Assembly (NCBI RefSeq): GCF_022346925.1 | Contig: NZ_JAKRNJ010000003.1 | Location: forward strand, 310,001-374,000 | Length of the DNA: 64,000 nucleotides | Direction of reading: 5' to 3' | Source of the DNA: Microvirga sp. ACRRW | Lineage (GTDB): Bacteria; Pseudomonadota; Alphaproteobacteria; Rhizobiales; Beijerinckiaceae | Part shown: in pieces, positions 29,395 to 38,579 of the stretch | How the letters are laid out: every line of letters begins with the position of its first letter | How positions within the stretch are numbered: position 1 is the first letter of the stretch | Notes under the pieces: generated by a model | What the model was told of the DNA's origin: nothing | Database searches by the model: none | What the model saw: only the letters and a program-made list of their open reading frames with translations | Translations under genes and position numbers: made by a program

Positions 29395-30360
29395 ATGTCC
29401 ATCGATGCCGAAGCCATTGCCGACCGCCGCCGTTTGCGCCGCAAGCTGTCATTCTGGCGCATCGCCGGGTTCTCAGGGCTGATCGCCGCCGTTGCCGCCA
29501 TCGGCTATGCCACTGCCGACCGCATGGGCTATGGCGGCGTGCAGCACCAGATCGCCCGCATCTCCATCGACGGGGTGATCACCGGCAATCAGCGCCTCGC
29601 GGATCTCATGCAGCGAGTGGGTGATTCCAGTCTCGTCTCGGGCGTCGTGATCTCCATCAACAGCCCCGGCGGCACCACGACGGGTTCCGAAGAGCTCTAC
29701 CGCAACATCCGCCGCCTCGCGGAGAAGAAGCCGGTGGTGACCTTCGTCGACGGCACGGCGGCGTCCGGCGGCTACATCACGGCGATTGCCTCCGATTATA
29801 TCGTCGCCCGCGAGACTTCGCTCGTCGGCTCCATCGGCGTGCTGTTCCAGTATCCCGATCTGTCAGGCCTTCTCGGCAATGTCGGCGTGAAGATGGAGGC
29901 GATCAAATCGGCGCCGCTCAAGGCGGAGCCCAATCCCTTCACGCCGACCTCGCCGGAGGCGCGCGCCGCGACGCAACTGGTGGTCAACGATACCTATGAC
30001 TGGTTCAAGGCCCTCGTGCGCGAGCGTCGCCGTCTCAACGAAGGCGAATTGACCTCGGTCTCGACGGGCCAGGTTTTCAGTGGCCGCCAGGGCGTGCCCA
30101 TGAAGCTCGTGGACAAGCTCGGCGGCGAGCGCGATGCGGTGGCCTGGCTGGAGGCTGAGAAGGGCGTTTCCAAGGATCTGCCGATTCGCGACTGGAAGCC
30201 GCGCTCCGACCGGGACATTTCCATTTTCGCCATGGCGGCGACGGCTGTCGACCTGCTCGGTTTCGAGAGCGCGGCCGAAGCCTTGCGCCGCACCGAGGCT
30301 CACGCAGAGGCAGCACGGCTTGACGGTCTGCTGGTCGTCTGGCAACCTTCCGAAAAATAA
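29395..30360 (+). CDS. sppA: Signal peptide peptidase SppA
   Basis: SppA is a membrane-anchored serine protease of the S49 family that degrades cleaved signal peptides. The 321-residue protein is the short, single-domain form. One N-terminal helix (residues about 22-40) anchors it. The catalytic Ser124 lies in DGTAASGGY and the general-base Lys176 in KSAPLKAEP, with the spacing expected for the short form. It starts a run sppA-ihfB-lapA with short gaps, a conserved alphaproteobacterial arrangement. Confidence 0.95.
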   Translation: MSIDAEAIADRRRLRRKLSFWRIAGFSGLIAAVAAIGYATADRMGYGGVQHQIARISIDGVITGNQRLADLMQRVGDSSLVSGVVISINSPGGTTTGSEELYRNIRRLAEKKPVVTFVDGTAASGGYITAIASDYIVARETSLVGSIGVLFQYPDLSGLLGNVGVKMEAIKSAPLKAEPNPFTPTSPEARAATQLVVNDTYDWFKALVRERRRLNEGELTSVSTGQVFSGRQGVPMKLVDKLGGERDAVAWLEAEKGVSKDLPIRDWKPRSDRDISIFAMAATAVDLLGFESAAEALRRTEAHAEAARLDGLLVVWQPSEK

Positions 30361-30385
30361 AGCATCGTCAAAGATATAGCTTTCC

Positions 30386-30700
30386 ATGATCAAATCAGAA
30401 CTGGTGCTCAAAATCGCTGAGCAGAACCCGCATTTGTATCAGCGCGACGTGGAGAAGATCGTCAACGCGATCCTCGACACCATCGCCGATGCCCTGGCTC
30501 GGGGAGACCGGGTGGAGCTGCGCGGCTTCGGAGCCTTCTCCGTGAAGAAGCGCGATGCCCGCACGGGACGCAACCCGCGCACGGGTGCATCCGTTTCGAT
30601 CTCCGAGAAGGTCGTGCCCGTGTTCAAGACGGGCAAGGAAATGCGTCAGCGGCTCAACGCTCCCGCCTCCAAGGTGATGAAGGCGGCGGCTGCCCAATAA
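30386..30700 (+). CDS. ihfB: Integration host factor subunit beta
   Basis: IHF-beta pairs with IHF-alpha to bend DNA sharply in replication, recombination and transcription. The 104 residues include the HU/IHF fold with [17 protein letters not shown] at the start, [17 protein letters not shown], and the DNA-intercalating proline region [10 protein letters not shown]. The C-terminal tail after residue 90 is a short extension. It lies 25 bases after sppA and 16 before lapA, a common order (rpsA/sppA/ihfB) in this group. Confidence 0.95.
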   Translation: MIKSELVLKIAEQNPHLYQRDVEKIVNAILDTIADALARGDRVELRGFGAFSVKKRDARTGRNPRTGASVSISEKVVPVFKTGKEMRQRLNAPASKVMKAAAAQ

Positions 30701-30716
30701 TTTTTGAGAGGTGCTC

Positions 30717-31064
30717 GTGATTCGCTTTTTGAAGGCGCTCATTCTACTGCCGATTGCGGTTCTGGTGGTCCTGCTGGCGGTGGCAAACCGCGCTCCGGTG
30801 ACCCTGTCGCTTGATCCGTTCTCGCAGGATGCGCCTGAATTCGCGACGCAAGTGCCGCTCTTCGCCGTGATCTTCGCCGCCGTCGCCGTGGGCGTCATTA
30901 TCGGCGGCACGGCGAGCTGGCTCGCGCAAGGCAAGACCCGCAAGGCCCGCCGCCGCTATCGCCGCGAGGCGGACCAGCTGCGCAGCGAGACCGAGCGCCT
31001 GCGCAGCCAGAACACCGCCAACGTGCCGGCCACCCTGCCGTCCCCGCAATCGTCGGGCTTCTAG
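30717..31064 (+). CDS. lapA: LapA (DUF1049) domain membrane protein
   Basis: The protein of about 115 residues has two N-terminal membrane helices (LILLPIAVLVVLLAVANRAP and LFAVIFAAVAVGVIIGG) joined by a short periplasmic loop. A basic coiled-coil tail, RRRYRREADQLRSETERLRSQ, follows. This is the layout of LapA, the lipopolysaccharide assembly protein A that works with LapB in E. coli to control LPS synthesis. Start is taken as GTG 30717 after GAGAGGT; GTG 30711 is possible. It follows ihfB closely. Confidence 0.85.
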   Translation: MIRFLKALILLPIAVLVVLLAVANRAPVTLSLDPFSQDAPEFATQVPLFAVIFAAVAVGVIIGGTASWLAQGKTRKARRRYRREADQLRSETERLRSQNTANVPATLPSPQSSGF

Positions 31065-31088
31065 CCCGTCCAGGTTTTCCTGTTTCCC

Positions 31089-32036
31089 ATGCGCGTCATA
31101 TCCTCCGCCGAGATCGATCGGGCTCTCACCTTTCCTGCTCTGGTCGATGCTCTGGCCGAGGCCTTTCGCAGCGACATGGTCACGCCGGTCCGGCACCATC
31201 ATGAAATCGAGCGCAGTGGTTCTCACGGAACGCTGCTGCTGATGCCCGCATGGACGGGGCCCGCCACGAAGGACGGCTTCGTCGGCGTGAAGGTGGTCTC
31301 GGTGTTTCCGGAGAACGGAGCCAGGAATCTCCCGAGCGTCATGGGCTCGTACCTGCTCATGAACGGCGAGACGGGACAGCCCGTCGCCGTGCTCGACGGC
31401 ACGCGCCTCACCGTGTGGCGCACGGCTGCGGCCTCCGCGCTCGCGGCGCGCCATCTCGTCCGTGAGGATGCCAGCCGCATGGTAATGGTGGGCTCGGGCG
31501 CGCTCGCGCCGTTCCTCATTCGCGCCCATATGAGCCAGAGGCCGATCCGTGAAATCCACTTGTGGAATCATCGGCCGGAGAAGGCTGAAAGTCTGGCGGC
31601 CGAGCTTCGCGGCGAGGGACTGCCCGTGACAGCCGTCACGGATCTCGAAGCGGCGGTGCGCGAGGCCGATCTCGTCTCCTGCGCCACGCTGTCCACCGCG
31701 CCCATCGTGAAGGGCGCATGGCTGAAGGAGGGCGCACATCTCGATCTCGTGGGCGCGTTCAACCTGAAGATGCGCGAGGCCGATGACGAGGCGCTTCGCC
31801 GCGCCCAGGTCTATGTGGACACCGACGCCGCCAAGACCGAGGGCGGAGACGTGGCCGTATCGATCCAGAAGGGTGCGATCTCGGAGGGCCACGTGCGCGG
31901 CACGCTGTTCGACCTCTGCCGCAACCCGCCTCAGCGGAACGACAAGGCGATCACCGTGTTCAAATCGGTGGGCACGGCGCTGGAGGATTTGGCTGCGGCA
32001 ATGCTGGTATGGCGTTTGCAGGCCAATCCGTCGTAA
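31089..32036 (+). CDS. Ornithine cyclodeaminase/mu-crystallin family dehydrogenase
   Basis: The 315-residue protein has the family fold: an N-terminal region with GTLLLMPAW and GVKVVSVFPEN, the lysine near position 69 typical of the active site, and a Rossmann domain with MVMVGSGALAPF. Family members include ornithine cyclodeaminase, alanine dehydrogenase and ketimine reductases. The sequence alone does not choose between them. It is in the same run as lapA and trpF, 24 bases after the former and nine before the latter, but a role in tryptophan synthesis is not implied. Confidence 0.85.
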   Translation: MRVISSAEIDRALTFPALVDALAEAFRSDMVTPVRHHHEIERSGSHGTLLLMPAWTGPATKDGFVGVKVVSVFPENGARNLPSVMGSYLLMNGETGQPVAVLDGTRLTVWRTAAASALAARHLVREDASRMVMVGSGALAPFLIRAHMSQRPIREIHLWNHRPEKAESLAAELRGEGLPVTAVTDLEAAVREADLVSCATLSTAPIVKGAWLKEGAHLDLVGAFNLKMREADDEALRRAQVYVDTDAAKTEGGDVAVSIQKGAISEGHVRGTLFDLCRNPPQRNDKAITVFKSVGTALEDLAAAMLVWRLQANPS

Positions 32037-32045
32037 AATGCAACA

Positions 32046-32705
32046 ATGAACAACCTGATTAAGATCTGCGGGCTCTCGACCCCCGAAACCCTGGAGGCTG
32101 CGCTGGATGCCGGCGCGGACATGGTGGGATTCGTGCGTTATCCGAAGAGCCCCCGCCACGTGACCCTCGATCTCGGCCATCGCCTGTCGCTGCAGGCGAA
32201 GGGCCGTGCGCTTCGCGTCGTGCTGCTGGTCGATCCCGGCGACGAGGAGATCGCCCAGGCCGTCGAGGCCATCAACCCTGACCTGATCCAGCTGCATGGA
32301 CATGAGAGCCCGGAGCGCGTCGCGGAGATCCGCTCTATGGTCAAACGTCCGGTCATGAAGGCCGTCGGCATTGCCGAGAAGAGCGATCTAGAGGCTCTCG
32401 CGCCTTATGCCGAGGGCTCCGAGCACATTCTGCTCGACGCCAAGCCGCCGCGCACAGCGGATGCCTTACCCGGCGGCAACGGCGTGTCCTTCGACTGGAA
32501 GCTCCTGAACGGGCTTGACCCGGCTCTTCCCATCATGTTGTCAGGAGGCCTCAACCCCGACAACGTGGCGGAGGCTATCAGGCTCACCCACCCGAAGGCC
32601 GTCGACGTATCGTCGGGAGTTGAAAGCTCGCCGGGTCTGAAGGACGCAGCCAAGATCAAGGCCTTCGTTCAGGCAGCCCGAACGGCATTCGCCGCGCAGC
32701 ATTAG
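32046..32705 (+). CDS. trpF: Phosphoribosylanthranilate isomerase
   Basis: TrpF isomerises N-(5'-phosphoribosyl)anthranilate to CdRP by an Amadori rearrangement, the third step of tryptophan synthesis. The 219-residue TIM barrel shows the catalytic cysteine in IKICGLS (residue 8), the phosphate-site segment LSGGLNPDNV and the catalytic aspartate in AVDVSSGVE. trpB and trpA follow on the same strand. A 45-bp palindrome separates trpF from trpB. Confidence 0.96.
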   Translation: MNNLIKICGLSTPETLEAALDAGADMVGFVRYPKSPRHVTLDLGHRLSLQAKGRALRVVLLVDPGDEEIAQAVEAINPDLIQLHGHESPERVAEIRSMVKRPVMKAVGIAEKSDLEALAPYAEGSEHILLDAKPPRTADALPGGNGVSFDWKLLNGLDPALPIMLSGGLNPDNVAEAIRLTHPKAVDVSSGVESSPGLKDAAKIKAFVQAARTAFAAQH

Positions 32706-32715
32706 AGAAAAAGAC

Positions 32716-32760
32716 GCATTTCCTTTCGGAAAACCGGCAACCACTTTTCCGGGAAATGCT
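32716..32760. repeat. 45-bp palindromic element, rhizobial type, copy 1
   Basis: The segment begins GCATTTCCTTTCGGAAAACC and ends CTTTTCCGGGAAATGC, with inverted ends around an ACCGG-x5-CCACTTTT core. A clearer relative lies at 35917-35961. It occupies the trpF-trpB gap. Confidence 0.6.
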
Positions 32761-32777
32761 CAAACTTAGGACAGCCC

Positions 32778-33998
32778 GTGTCAGCTCAAGCTCAGCCCAA
32801 TTCCTTCCGCAACGGTCCCGACGAGCGCGGGCATTTCGGCCAGTTCGGCGGACGCTTCGTCGCCGAGACGCTGATGCCGAACATCCTGGAGCTGCAGAAG
32901 GCCTACGAGGAAGCCAAGAACGATCCGGCCTTCCATGCCGACATGGCGTATTTCTCGACGCATTATATCGGCCGTCCGAGCCCGCTCTATTACGCGGAGC
33001 GCATGACCGAGCATCTCGGCGGCGCGAAGATCTACTTCAAGCGCGAAGAGCTGAACCACACCGGCGCGCACAAGGTGAACAACGTGCTGGGCCAGATCCT
33101 TCTCGCCCGCCGCATGGGCAAGAAGCGCATCATCGCCGAAACGGGTGCCGGCCAGCACGGCGTTGCGACAGCCACCCTCTGCGCGCGCTTCGGGTTGGAG
33201 TGCATCGTCTATATGGGCGCGGTGGACGTGGAGCGGCAGAAGCCGAACGTGTTCCGCATGAACATGCTGGGCGCCAAGGTGGTGCCGGTACAGTCCGGCA
33301 CGAAGACGCTCAAAGACGCCATGAACGAGGCCCTGCGCGATTGGGTCACCAACGTTGCCGACACTTTCTACTGCATCGGTACGGTGGCGGGCCCGCATCC
33401 CTATCCCGCCATGGTGCGCGATTTCCAATGCGTCATCGGTGACGAAACCCGCGTGCAGATGATGGAGGCGGAAGGCCGCCTGCCGGATTCGCTCGTCGCC
33501 TGCATCGGCGGCGGCTCCAATGCGATTGGCCTGTTCCATCCGTTCCTCGACGACAAGAGCGTCGAGATCTATGGCGTGGAGGCCGCGGGCCACGGCCTGT
33601 CGGGCCTGCATGCGGCCTCGCTCACGGGCGGACGTCCCGGCGTGCTGCACGGCAATCGCACCTACCTGCTGATGAACGAGGACGGGCAGATCGCGGACGC
33701 GCATTCGATCTCGGCGGGTCTCGATTATCCCGGCATCGGTCCCGAGCACGCTTGGCTGCACGAAATGGGCCGCGTCACTTACATTTCCGCCACCGATGAC
33801 GAGGCGCTGGAGGCTTTCCAGGTCTGCTCGCGGCTGGAGGGCATCCTGCCCGCGCTGGAGCCCAGCCATGCTCTCGCCAAGGTCATCGAGATCGCGCCCA
33901 AGAAGCCGAAGGATCACCTGATGGTGGTCAACATCTCAGGCCGCGGCGACAAGGATCTGTTCCAGATCGCGGAGCATCTGGGGAACAAGATCGCCTGA
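32778..33998 (+). CDS. trpB: Tryptophan synthase beta chain
   Basis: TrpB condenses indole with serine in a PLP-dependent reaction and pairs with TrpA. The 406 residues contain the PLP lysine in [10 protein letters not shown] (residue 99), the glycine-rich phosphate site [10 protein letters not shown] and the indole-tunnel segment ETGAGQHG. Translation starts at GTG 32778. A variant palindrome lies between its stop and trpA, yet the three trp genes are collinear and probably cotranscribed. Confidence 0.97.
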   Translation: MSAQAQPNSFRNGPDERGHFGQFGGRFVAETLMPNILELQKAYEEAKNDPAFHADMAYFSTHYIGRPSPLYYAERMTEHLGGAKIYFKREELNHTGAHKVNNVLGQILLARRMGKKRIIAETGAGQHGVATATLCARFGLECIVYMGAVDVERQKPNVFRMNMLGAKVVPVQSGTKTLKDAMNEALRDWVTNVADTFYCIGTVAGPHPYPAMVRDFQCVIGDETRVQMMEAEGRLPDSLVACIGGGSNAIGLFHPFLDDKSVEIYGVEAAGHGLSGLHAASLTGGRPGVLHGNRTYLLMNEDGQIADAHSISAGLDYPGIGPEHAWLHEMGRVTYISATDDEALEAFQVCSRLEGILPALEPSHALAKVIEIAPKKPKDHLMVVNISGRGDKDLFQIAEHLGNKIA

Positions 33999-34005
33999 GA
34001 TCCCC

Positions 34006-34107
34006 GTGTCATCCCCGGCGGTCCGTAGGACCGGGAAGGGGATCCATAGCGCAGCGTTCGTGGGTGGATTCCCTTCCCCTCCGCTACGCTCCGGCCGGGA
34101 ATGACAC
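34006..34107. repeat. Dispersed palindromic element, second family
   Basis: Starts GTGTCATCCCCGGCGGTCCG and ends CCGGCCGGGAATGACAC. Its inner arms GGGAAGGGGATCCA and TGGATTCCCTTCCC are also complementary. The overall design resembles the first ~100-bp family (TCATCCCxGG ends) but the sequence is distinct. It fills the trpB-trpA gap. Confidence 0.75.
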
Positions 34108-34146
34108 ACGTGTCATTCTCATCGTCCCATGCTAAACACCCCGCCC

Positions 34147-34986
34147 ATGACCCAGCGCATCGAAGCCCGTTTTGAACAATGCCGTGCGGAAGGCCGCGCC
34201 GCTCTCGTCACCTATGTGATGGCGGGAGACCCGGACCCGGAGACCTCGCTCGCGATCCTCAAAAGCCTGCCGAAAGCGGGCGCGGATATCGTGGAATTCG
34301 GCCTGCCCTTCACCGATCCCATGGCCGACGGCCCGGCGATCCAGGCGGCGGGCCTGCGCGCGCTGAAGGTCGGCCAGGATACGGTCAAGACCCTCGACCT
34401 CATCCGCCGCTTCCGCGCGGAAGATCAGGACACGCCTGTGATCCTGATGGGCTATTTCAACCCGATCTTCGTCTACGGCGTCGACCGCTTCCTCGCTGAC
34501 GCTAAGGAAGCCGGTGTCGACGGCCTCATCGTGGTGGATCTTCCGCCTGAAGAGGACGACGAGCTGTGTCTTCCGGCGCTCAAGGCGGGCCTTGCCTTCA
34601 TCCGCCTCGCCACCCCGACCACGGACGATCGGCGCCTTCCGGCGGTGCTCGCCAATACGGCAGGGTTCGTTTATTACGTTTCCATCACCGGCATCACCGG
34701 CGCTGCGACCCCCGATTTCGGCAAGGTCGCCTCGGCGGTGGAGCGCATCAAGCATCACACGCCTCTGCCCGTCGTGGTGGGCTTCGGCGTGAAGAGCGGC
34801 GCTCATGCGGCGGCGGTGGCCAAAGGCGCCGACGGCGTGGTGGTGGGCTCGGCCCTCATCGACGCGCTGAAAGGTACGCTCGATGCGGAAGGCCGCGCCA
34901 CCTCGCGCTCGGTCGAGGCCGTCACCACATTGGTGAAGGAATTGAGCGAAGGCGTGCGCTCGGTATCGAAGCGCGCGGCTGCTTGA
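34147..34986 (+). CDS. trpA: Tryptophan synthase alpha chain
   Basis: TrpA cleaves indole-3-glycerol phosphate and passes indole to TrpB. The protein is a TIM barrel with catalytic Glu50 ([10 protein letters not shown]) and Asp61 ([10 protein letters not shown]), and phosphate-binding segments GITGAATP and GFGVKSG. I choose the ATG at 34147 because it gives the standard MTQRIEARF start. An ATG at 34129 is six codons upstream; neither has a strong ribosome site. accD follows after 56 bases, as is common in proteobacteria. Confidence 0.95.
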   Translation: MTQRIEARFEQCRAEGRAALVTYVMAGDPDPETSLAILKSLPKAGADIVEFGLPFTDPMADGPAIQAAGLRALKVGQDTVKTLDLIRRFRAEDQDTPVILMGYFNPIFVYGVDRFLADAKEAGVDGLIVVDLPPEEDDELCLPALKAGLAFIRLATPTTDDRRLPAVLANTAGFVYYVSITGITGAATPDFGKVASAVERIKHHTPLPVVVGFGVKSGAHAAAVAKGADGVVVGSALIDALKGTLDAEGRATSRSVEAVTTLVKELSEGVRSVSKRAAA

Positions 34987-35042
34987 AGTTGAATTCGAAA
35001 GCGCCGTGACCTGCCTGGCAGGCGCGGCGAGAGGATAAAGCG

Positions 35043-35903
35043 ATGAACTGGATTTCCGAAGTCGTCCGTCCGAAGATCAAGACGCTCTTCAAGCGCGAGA
35101 CGCCGGACAATCTCTGGATCAAGTGCCCGGATACGGGACAGGTCGTGTTCCACAAGGACGTGGAAGCGAACCAGTGGGTGATCCCCGGCTCCAACCATCA
35201 CTGGCGCATCTCGGCGACGCAGCGCTTGGGCCTGATGTTCGACGGCGGCACGTGGCTCGATGTGGCGCTGCCCGAAGTGGCGCCCGATCCGCTCAAGTTC
35301 AAGGACAGCAAACGCTATATCGACCGCCTGAAGGATGCCCGCACCCAGACGGGCCTGCAGGATGCCTTCAAGATCGGCTATGGCCGCGTCGAAGAGCTAC
35401 CGATGACGATTGCCGTGCAGGATCTCGGCTTCATCACCGGCTCGCTGGGAACGGCGGCAGGTGAGGCCTTCATCAAGGGCGCGGAAACCGCCATCGAGAA
35501 GAAGACGCCTTACGTGGTCTTCACCGCATCCGGCGGCGCGCGCATGCAGGAGGGCATTCTCTCGCTCATGCAGATGCCGCGCACGACCATCGCTATCCGC
35601 CGCCTGCGCGACGCGAAGCTGCCCTATATCGTCGTGTTGACGAACCCCACCACCGGCGGCGTCACCGCATCTTACGCGATGCTGGGCGACGTGCATCTCG
35701 CCGAGCCCGGCGCGCTCATCGGCTTTGCTGGCCCGCGCGTGATCGAGCAGACCATCCGCGAGAAGCTGCCCGATGGCTTCCAGCGCTCCGAATACCTGAA
35801 GGAGCACGGCATGGTGGACATGGTGGTGCACCGCCATGAGTTGAAATCGACCATTGCCCGCCTGTCGCGCCTGTTCACGAAGGCGCCCGCGGTCGCTGCG
35901 TAA
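35043..35903 (+). CDS. accD: Acetyl-CoA carboxylase carboxyltransferase subunit beta
   Basis: AccD with AccA transfers carboxyl from biotin to acetyl-CoA to make malonyl-CoA. The 286-residue protein has the crotonase-like carboxyltransferase fold with [27 protein letters not shown] and [17 protein letters not shown]. The N-terminal zinc ribbon normally has four cysteines; at the equivalent positions here are C28, T31, I47 and S50, so zinc binding is improbable. The surrounding scaffold ([19 protein letters not shown]) is otherwise retained. From memory, other rhizobial AccD proteins share this loss. It is followed by folC, as in many genomes. Confidence 0.96.
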   Translation: MNWISEVVRPKIKTLFKRETPDNLWIKCPDTGQVVFHKDVEANQWVIPGSNHHWRISATQRLGLMFDGGTWLDVALPEVAPDPLKFKDSKRYIDRLKDARTQTGLQDAFKIGYGRVEELPMTIAVQDLGFITGSLGTAAGEAFIKGAETAIEKKTPYVVFTASGGARMQEGILSLMQMPRTTIAIRRLRDAKLPYIVVLTNPTTGGVTASYAMLGDVHLAEPGALIGFAGPRVIEQTIREKLPDGFQRSEYLKEHGMVDMVVHRHELKSTIARLSRLFTKAPAVAA

Positions 35904-35916
35904 GTATTTTCTTGTC

Positions 35917-35961
35917 GCATGATCTTGTCGAAAAACCGGTATCCACTTTTTCGGATCATGC
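35917..35961. repeat. 45-bp palindromic element, rhizobial type, copy 2
   Basis: Starts GCATGATCTTGTCGAAAAACC and ends CTTTTTCGGATCATGC, so the ends form a near-perfect inverted repeat around ACCGGTATCCA. This pattern is familiar from intergenic regions of rhizobial genomes. It sits between accD and folC and lies within an upstream open extension of folC. Confidence 0.75.
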
Positions 35962-35974
35962 TGGGAGCAGGGCG

Positions 35975-37300
35975 ATGGAATCCTCCGATGCGCTGATCGC
36001 GCGCTTTCTCGCCCTGCACCCGAAGACCATCGATCTGTCGCTCGGGCGCATTCAGCGGCTGCTGACGCAGCTCGGAAATCCCGAGCGCCGCCTGCCGCCC
36101 GTGATCCATGTTGCGGGCACCAACGGCAAGGGCTCCACAATCGCCTTCATGCGGGCGATCCTGGAAAGCGCGGGGCTTGCCGTTCACGTCTATACCTCGC
36201 CGCATCTCGTGCGCTTTCATGAGCGCATCCGCCTCGGCAAGTTCGGCGGCGGGCAGTATGTAACGGAAGACCGTCTCGTCGAAGCCTTCCGCCGCTGTGA
36301 GGCGGTGAATAATGCTGAGCCGATCACCGTGTTCGAGATCACGACTGCCGCCGCGATTCTTCTCTTCGCGGAAGAGCCCGCCGACGTGCTGCTGCTCGAA
36401 GTGGGATTGGGCGGACGTTTCGACGCGACCAACGTCATCGACAAGCCGGCCGCCGCCGTCGTCACGCCCATCGGCCACGATCACGCGGAATATCTCGGCA
36501 CAACCTTGCAGGCGATTGCGAAGGAGAAGGCGGGCATCTTCAAGCGCGGATGCCCGGCGATCATCGCGCCGCAGGATTATGTGGAAGCGGATCAGACGCT
36601 CGTCAGCGAGGCCGAGCGCATCGGCGCGTCGCCGATCCACGTGGGCCAGCAGGATTTCTCCGTGCATGAGGAAGGCGGCCGCCTCGTCTATCAAGATGAG
36701 AAGGGCCTGCTCGATCTGCCGCGCCCGAAGCTCATCGGACGGCATCAGTTCACGAATGCAGGCACCGCGATTGCGGCCCTGCGCGCGGCAGGGTTCGAGA
36801 AATTCGAGACATCGGCCTTCGAAGCCGGGCTCAGCCGCGCCGAATGGCCCGGCCGCTTGCAGCGTCTCTCGAAGGGACGGTTGCCGGAGATCGCACCTCC
36901 CGGCTGCGAGCTGTGGCTCGATGGCGGGCACAATGCCGATGGCGGCCGCGTGCTCGCCGCCGCCATGGCCGACCAGAGCGAGCGCAGCGACACGCCGCTC
37001 GTGCTGATCGCCGGCATGCTCGGCACCAAGGATGCTCAAGCCTTCTTCAAGAACTTTTCCGGCCTCGCGCGCGAGGTGATCGCGGTGCCGATTTCCGGCC
37101 AGATCGCCGCGCGCCCTGCGGAAGAGGTGGCGGCGATTGCAGGAAGCGTGGGGCTGACGACAACTGTTGCAGCAAGCGTCGAATCCGCACTCGCTTCGCT
37201 GCATAAATACGTTTGGGATCGCCCGCCCCGTGTCCTGATCTGCGGATCGCTCTATCTGGCAGGTGAGGTATTGGCAGCCAACGGAACGCTGCCTGAATAA
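35975..37300 (+). CDS. folC: Bifunctional folylpolyglutamate/dihydrofolate synthase
   Basis: FolC adds glutamate to dihydropteroate and extends the polyglutamate tail of folates. The 441-residue Mur-ligase-like protein shows the ATP loop HVAGTNGKGST, SPHLVRFHERIR, LLEVGLGGRFDATN and the C-terminal LDGGHNADG. I start at the ATG at 35975 after GGGAGCAGG. The frame extends 21 codons upstream, but that stretch is the 45-bp palindrome and is not conserved protein. It closes the trp-accD-folC run. Confidence 0.95.
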   Translation: MESSDALIARFLALHPKTIDLSLGRIQRLLTQLGNPERRLPPVIHVAGTNGKGSTIAFMRAILESAGLAVHVYTSPHLVRFHERIRLGKFGGGQYVTEDRLVEAFRRCEAVNNAEPITVFEITTAAAILLFAEEPADVLLLEVGLGGRFDATNVIDKPAAAVVTPIGHDHAEYLGTTLQAIAKEKAGIFKRGCPAIIAPQDYVEADQTLVSEAERIGASPIHVGQQDFSVHEEGGRLVYQDEKGLLDLPRPKLIGRHQFTNAGTAIAALRAAGFEKFETSAFEAGLSRAEWPGRLQRLSKGRLPEIAPPGCELWLDGGHNADGGRVLAAAMADQSERSDTPLVLIAGMLGTKDAQAFFKNFSGLAREVIAVPISGQIAARPAEEVAAIAGSVGLTTTVAASVESALASLHKYVWDRPPRVLICGSLYLAGEVLAANGTLPE

Positions 37301-37311
37301 GGACAGCGGCC

Positions 37312-37719
37312 ATGGCCACCAAAATCTTCGTCAACCTGCCGGTGAAAGATCTTCAGCGGTCGGTGCGCTTCTTCAAGGCGATGGGTTTTGGTCTCAATCC
37401 GGACTTCACCGATGAGAGCACCGCCTGCATGGCAATCTCCGACGACATCTTCGCCATGCTGCTCACGGAAGCGAAGTTCAAGGAAACCGCACGCAGGCCC
37501 AGCGCGAATACTGATGCAATGACCGGGATGTCGATGTCGCTTTCGGTCGAAAGCAGGGCGCGCGTGAACCGTCTGGTCGACAGAGCCTTGGGGCAAGGCG
37601 CGCACGAAGTGCGGGAGCCCGAGGATCACGGCTTCATGTTCGGGCGCAGCTTCAGCGATCTCGACGGGCATGTCTGGGAGATCATCTACATGGCACCGGA
37701 TGCAGCCAAGGGCCGATAA
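37312..37719 (+). CDS. VOC-family (glyoxalase-like) protein
   Basis: The 135-residue protein has paired beta-alpha-beta-beta-beta modules of the vicinal oxygen chelate superfamily: NLPVKDLQRSVRFFKAMGFGLNPDF at the start and FSDLDGHVWEIIYM at the end. VOC proteins include glyoxalase I, dioxygenases and antibiotic-binding proteins. The glutamate in HVWEII is a typical metal ligand; other ligands are less clear. It follows folC by 11 bases and may share its transcript. The specific function is not known. Confidence 0.85.
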   Translation: MATKIFVNLPVKDLQRSVRFFKAMGFGLNPDFTDESTACMAISDDIFAMLLTEAKFKETARRPSANTDAMTGMSMSLSVESRARVNRLVDRALGQGAHEVREPEDHGFMFGRSFSDLDGHVWEIIYMAPDAAKGR

Positions 37720-37823
37720 CCCATTTGCGCATTTGCCATTCGCGTAGCGGAGGCAGACCCTCTCCGGCTTCTGGAGTTAATCCGGCCCCATCAGGAGGCG
37801 CCGGCACGTCCGGCGAAGCACGC

Positions 37824-38096
37824 ATGCCGCAATTCGTGATCGAGCGAAACATGCCAGGTCTAGGCAGCAAGACTGCCGAGGAGCTGAAGGGCGCATCGCA
37901 GACTTCATGCAATGTCCTGCACGATCTCGGGCCCGACATCCAATGGGTCCACAGCTACGTCACGGACGACAAGATGTACTGCGTCTATCGTGCGCCGGAT
38001 GAGGACATCATCCGTGAGCATGCCAAGCGCGGGGGATTCCCGGCGGATCGCATTTCGCGCGTCCGCACCACGATCGATCCCACAACGGCCGAATAA
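37824..38096 (+). CDS. DUF4242 (SCO4226-like) small protein
   Basis: The 90-residue protein MPQFVIERNMPGLGSKTAEE... matches DUF4242 proteins, small ferredoxin-like alpha/beta folds; one Streptomyces member binds nickel. Characteristic segments are VIERNMPG, IQWVHSYVTDDKMYCVYRAPDED and a final FPADRISRV. I start at the ATG at 37824. A longer frame from 37725 reads through low-complexity intergenic sequence and is rejected. It is the last plus-strand gene before the convergent trxA. Confidence 0.85.
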   Translation: MPQFVIERNMPGLGSKTAEELKGASQTSCNVLHDLGPDIQWVHSYVTDDKMYCVYRAPDEDIIREHAKRGGFPADRISRVRTTIDPTTAE

Positions 38097-38105
38097 CGGA
38101 ACAGC

Positions 38106-38130
38106 AAAAAGGGGCCTTTCGGCCCCTTTT
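38106..38130. terminator. Bidirectional terminator between DUF4242 gene and trxA
   Basis: AAAAGGGGCC and GGCCCCTTTT form a stem with a four-base loop and an A-run on one side and T-run on the other, so it can end transcripts from both directions. Confidence 0.88.
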
Positions 38131-38154
38131 CATGTCTTCAGCTTTTGACGTCTG

Positions 38155-38475
38155 TCAGGCCGAAGCCTGGATCCACTTGGTCAGGTCGCCCTTGGGGGCG
38201 GCGCCGATCTTCTGGGCCACGACCTGGCCGCCCTTGAACATCATGAGGGCCGGGATCGAGCGGATGCCGAACTGCGAGGCGATCTGCGGATTCTCGTCCA
38301 CATTGACCTTCGCGATCTTCACCTTGCCGTCCATCTCGTTGGAAATCTCTTCCAGAGCCGGGCCGATCATGCGGCAGGGGCCGCACCATTCGGCCCAGAA
38401 ATCGACCACGACGGGCTCGGAGGATTGCAGGACGTCCTGCGCGAAGCTTGCGTCGGTCACCTTAACGGTCGCCAT
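38155..38475 (-). CDS. trxA: Thioredoxin
   Basis: The 106-residue protein is a standard thioredoxin, reducing protein disulfides in the cytoplasm. The active site WCGPC occupies residues 30-34, the cis-proline lies in RSIPALMMF, and the C-terminal helix ends KWIQASA. The ATG at 38475 gives the usual [11 protein letters not shown] and follows AAAGGTGATG. A frame continuing far upstream on the same strand is an open shadow of addA. addA ends about 100 bases upstream on the same strand, an arrangement common in alphaproteobacteria. Confidence 0.97.
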   Translation of the reverse strand: MATVKVTDASFAQDVLQSSEPVVVDFWAEWCGPCRMIGPALEEISNEMDGKVKIAKVNVDENPQIASQFGIRSIPALMMFKGGQVVAQKIGAAPKGDLTKWIQASA

Positions 38476-38579
38476 CACATCACCTTTGAACTTTTGATAC
38501 AGCGACTCACCCGAGCCGCTCGACGATAGGGTCAAGGTAAGAACGGCGGTTTGGGGAATCAAGCAAGGGCTATTTTCCC

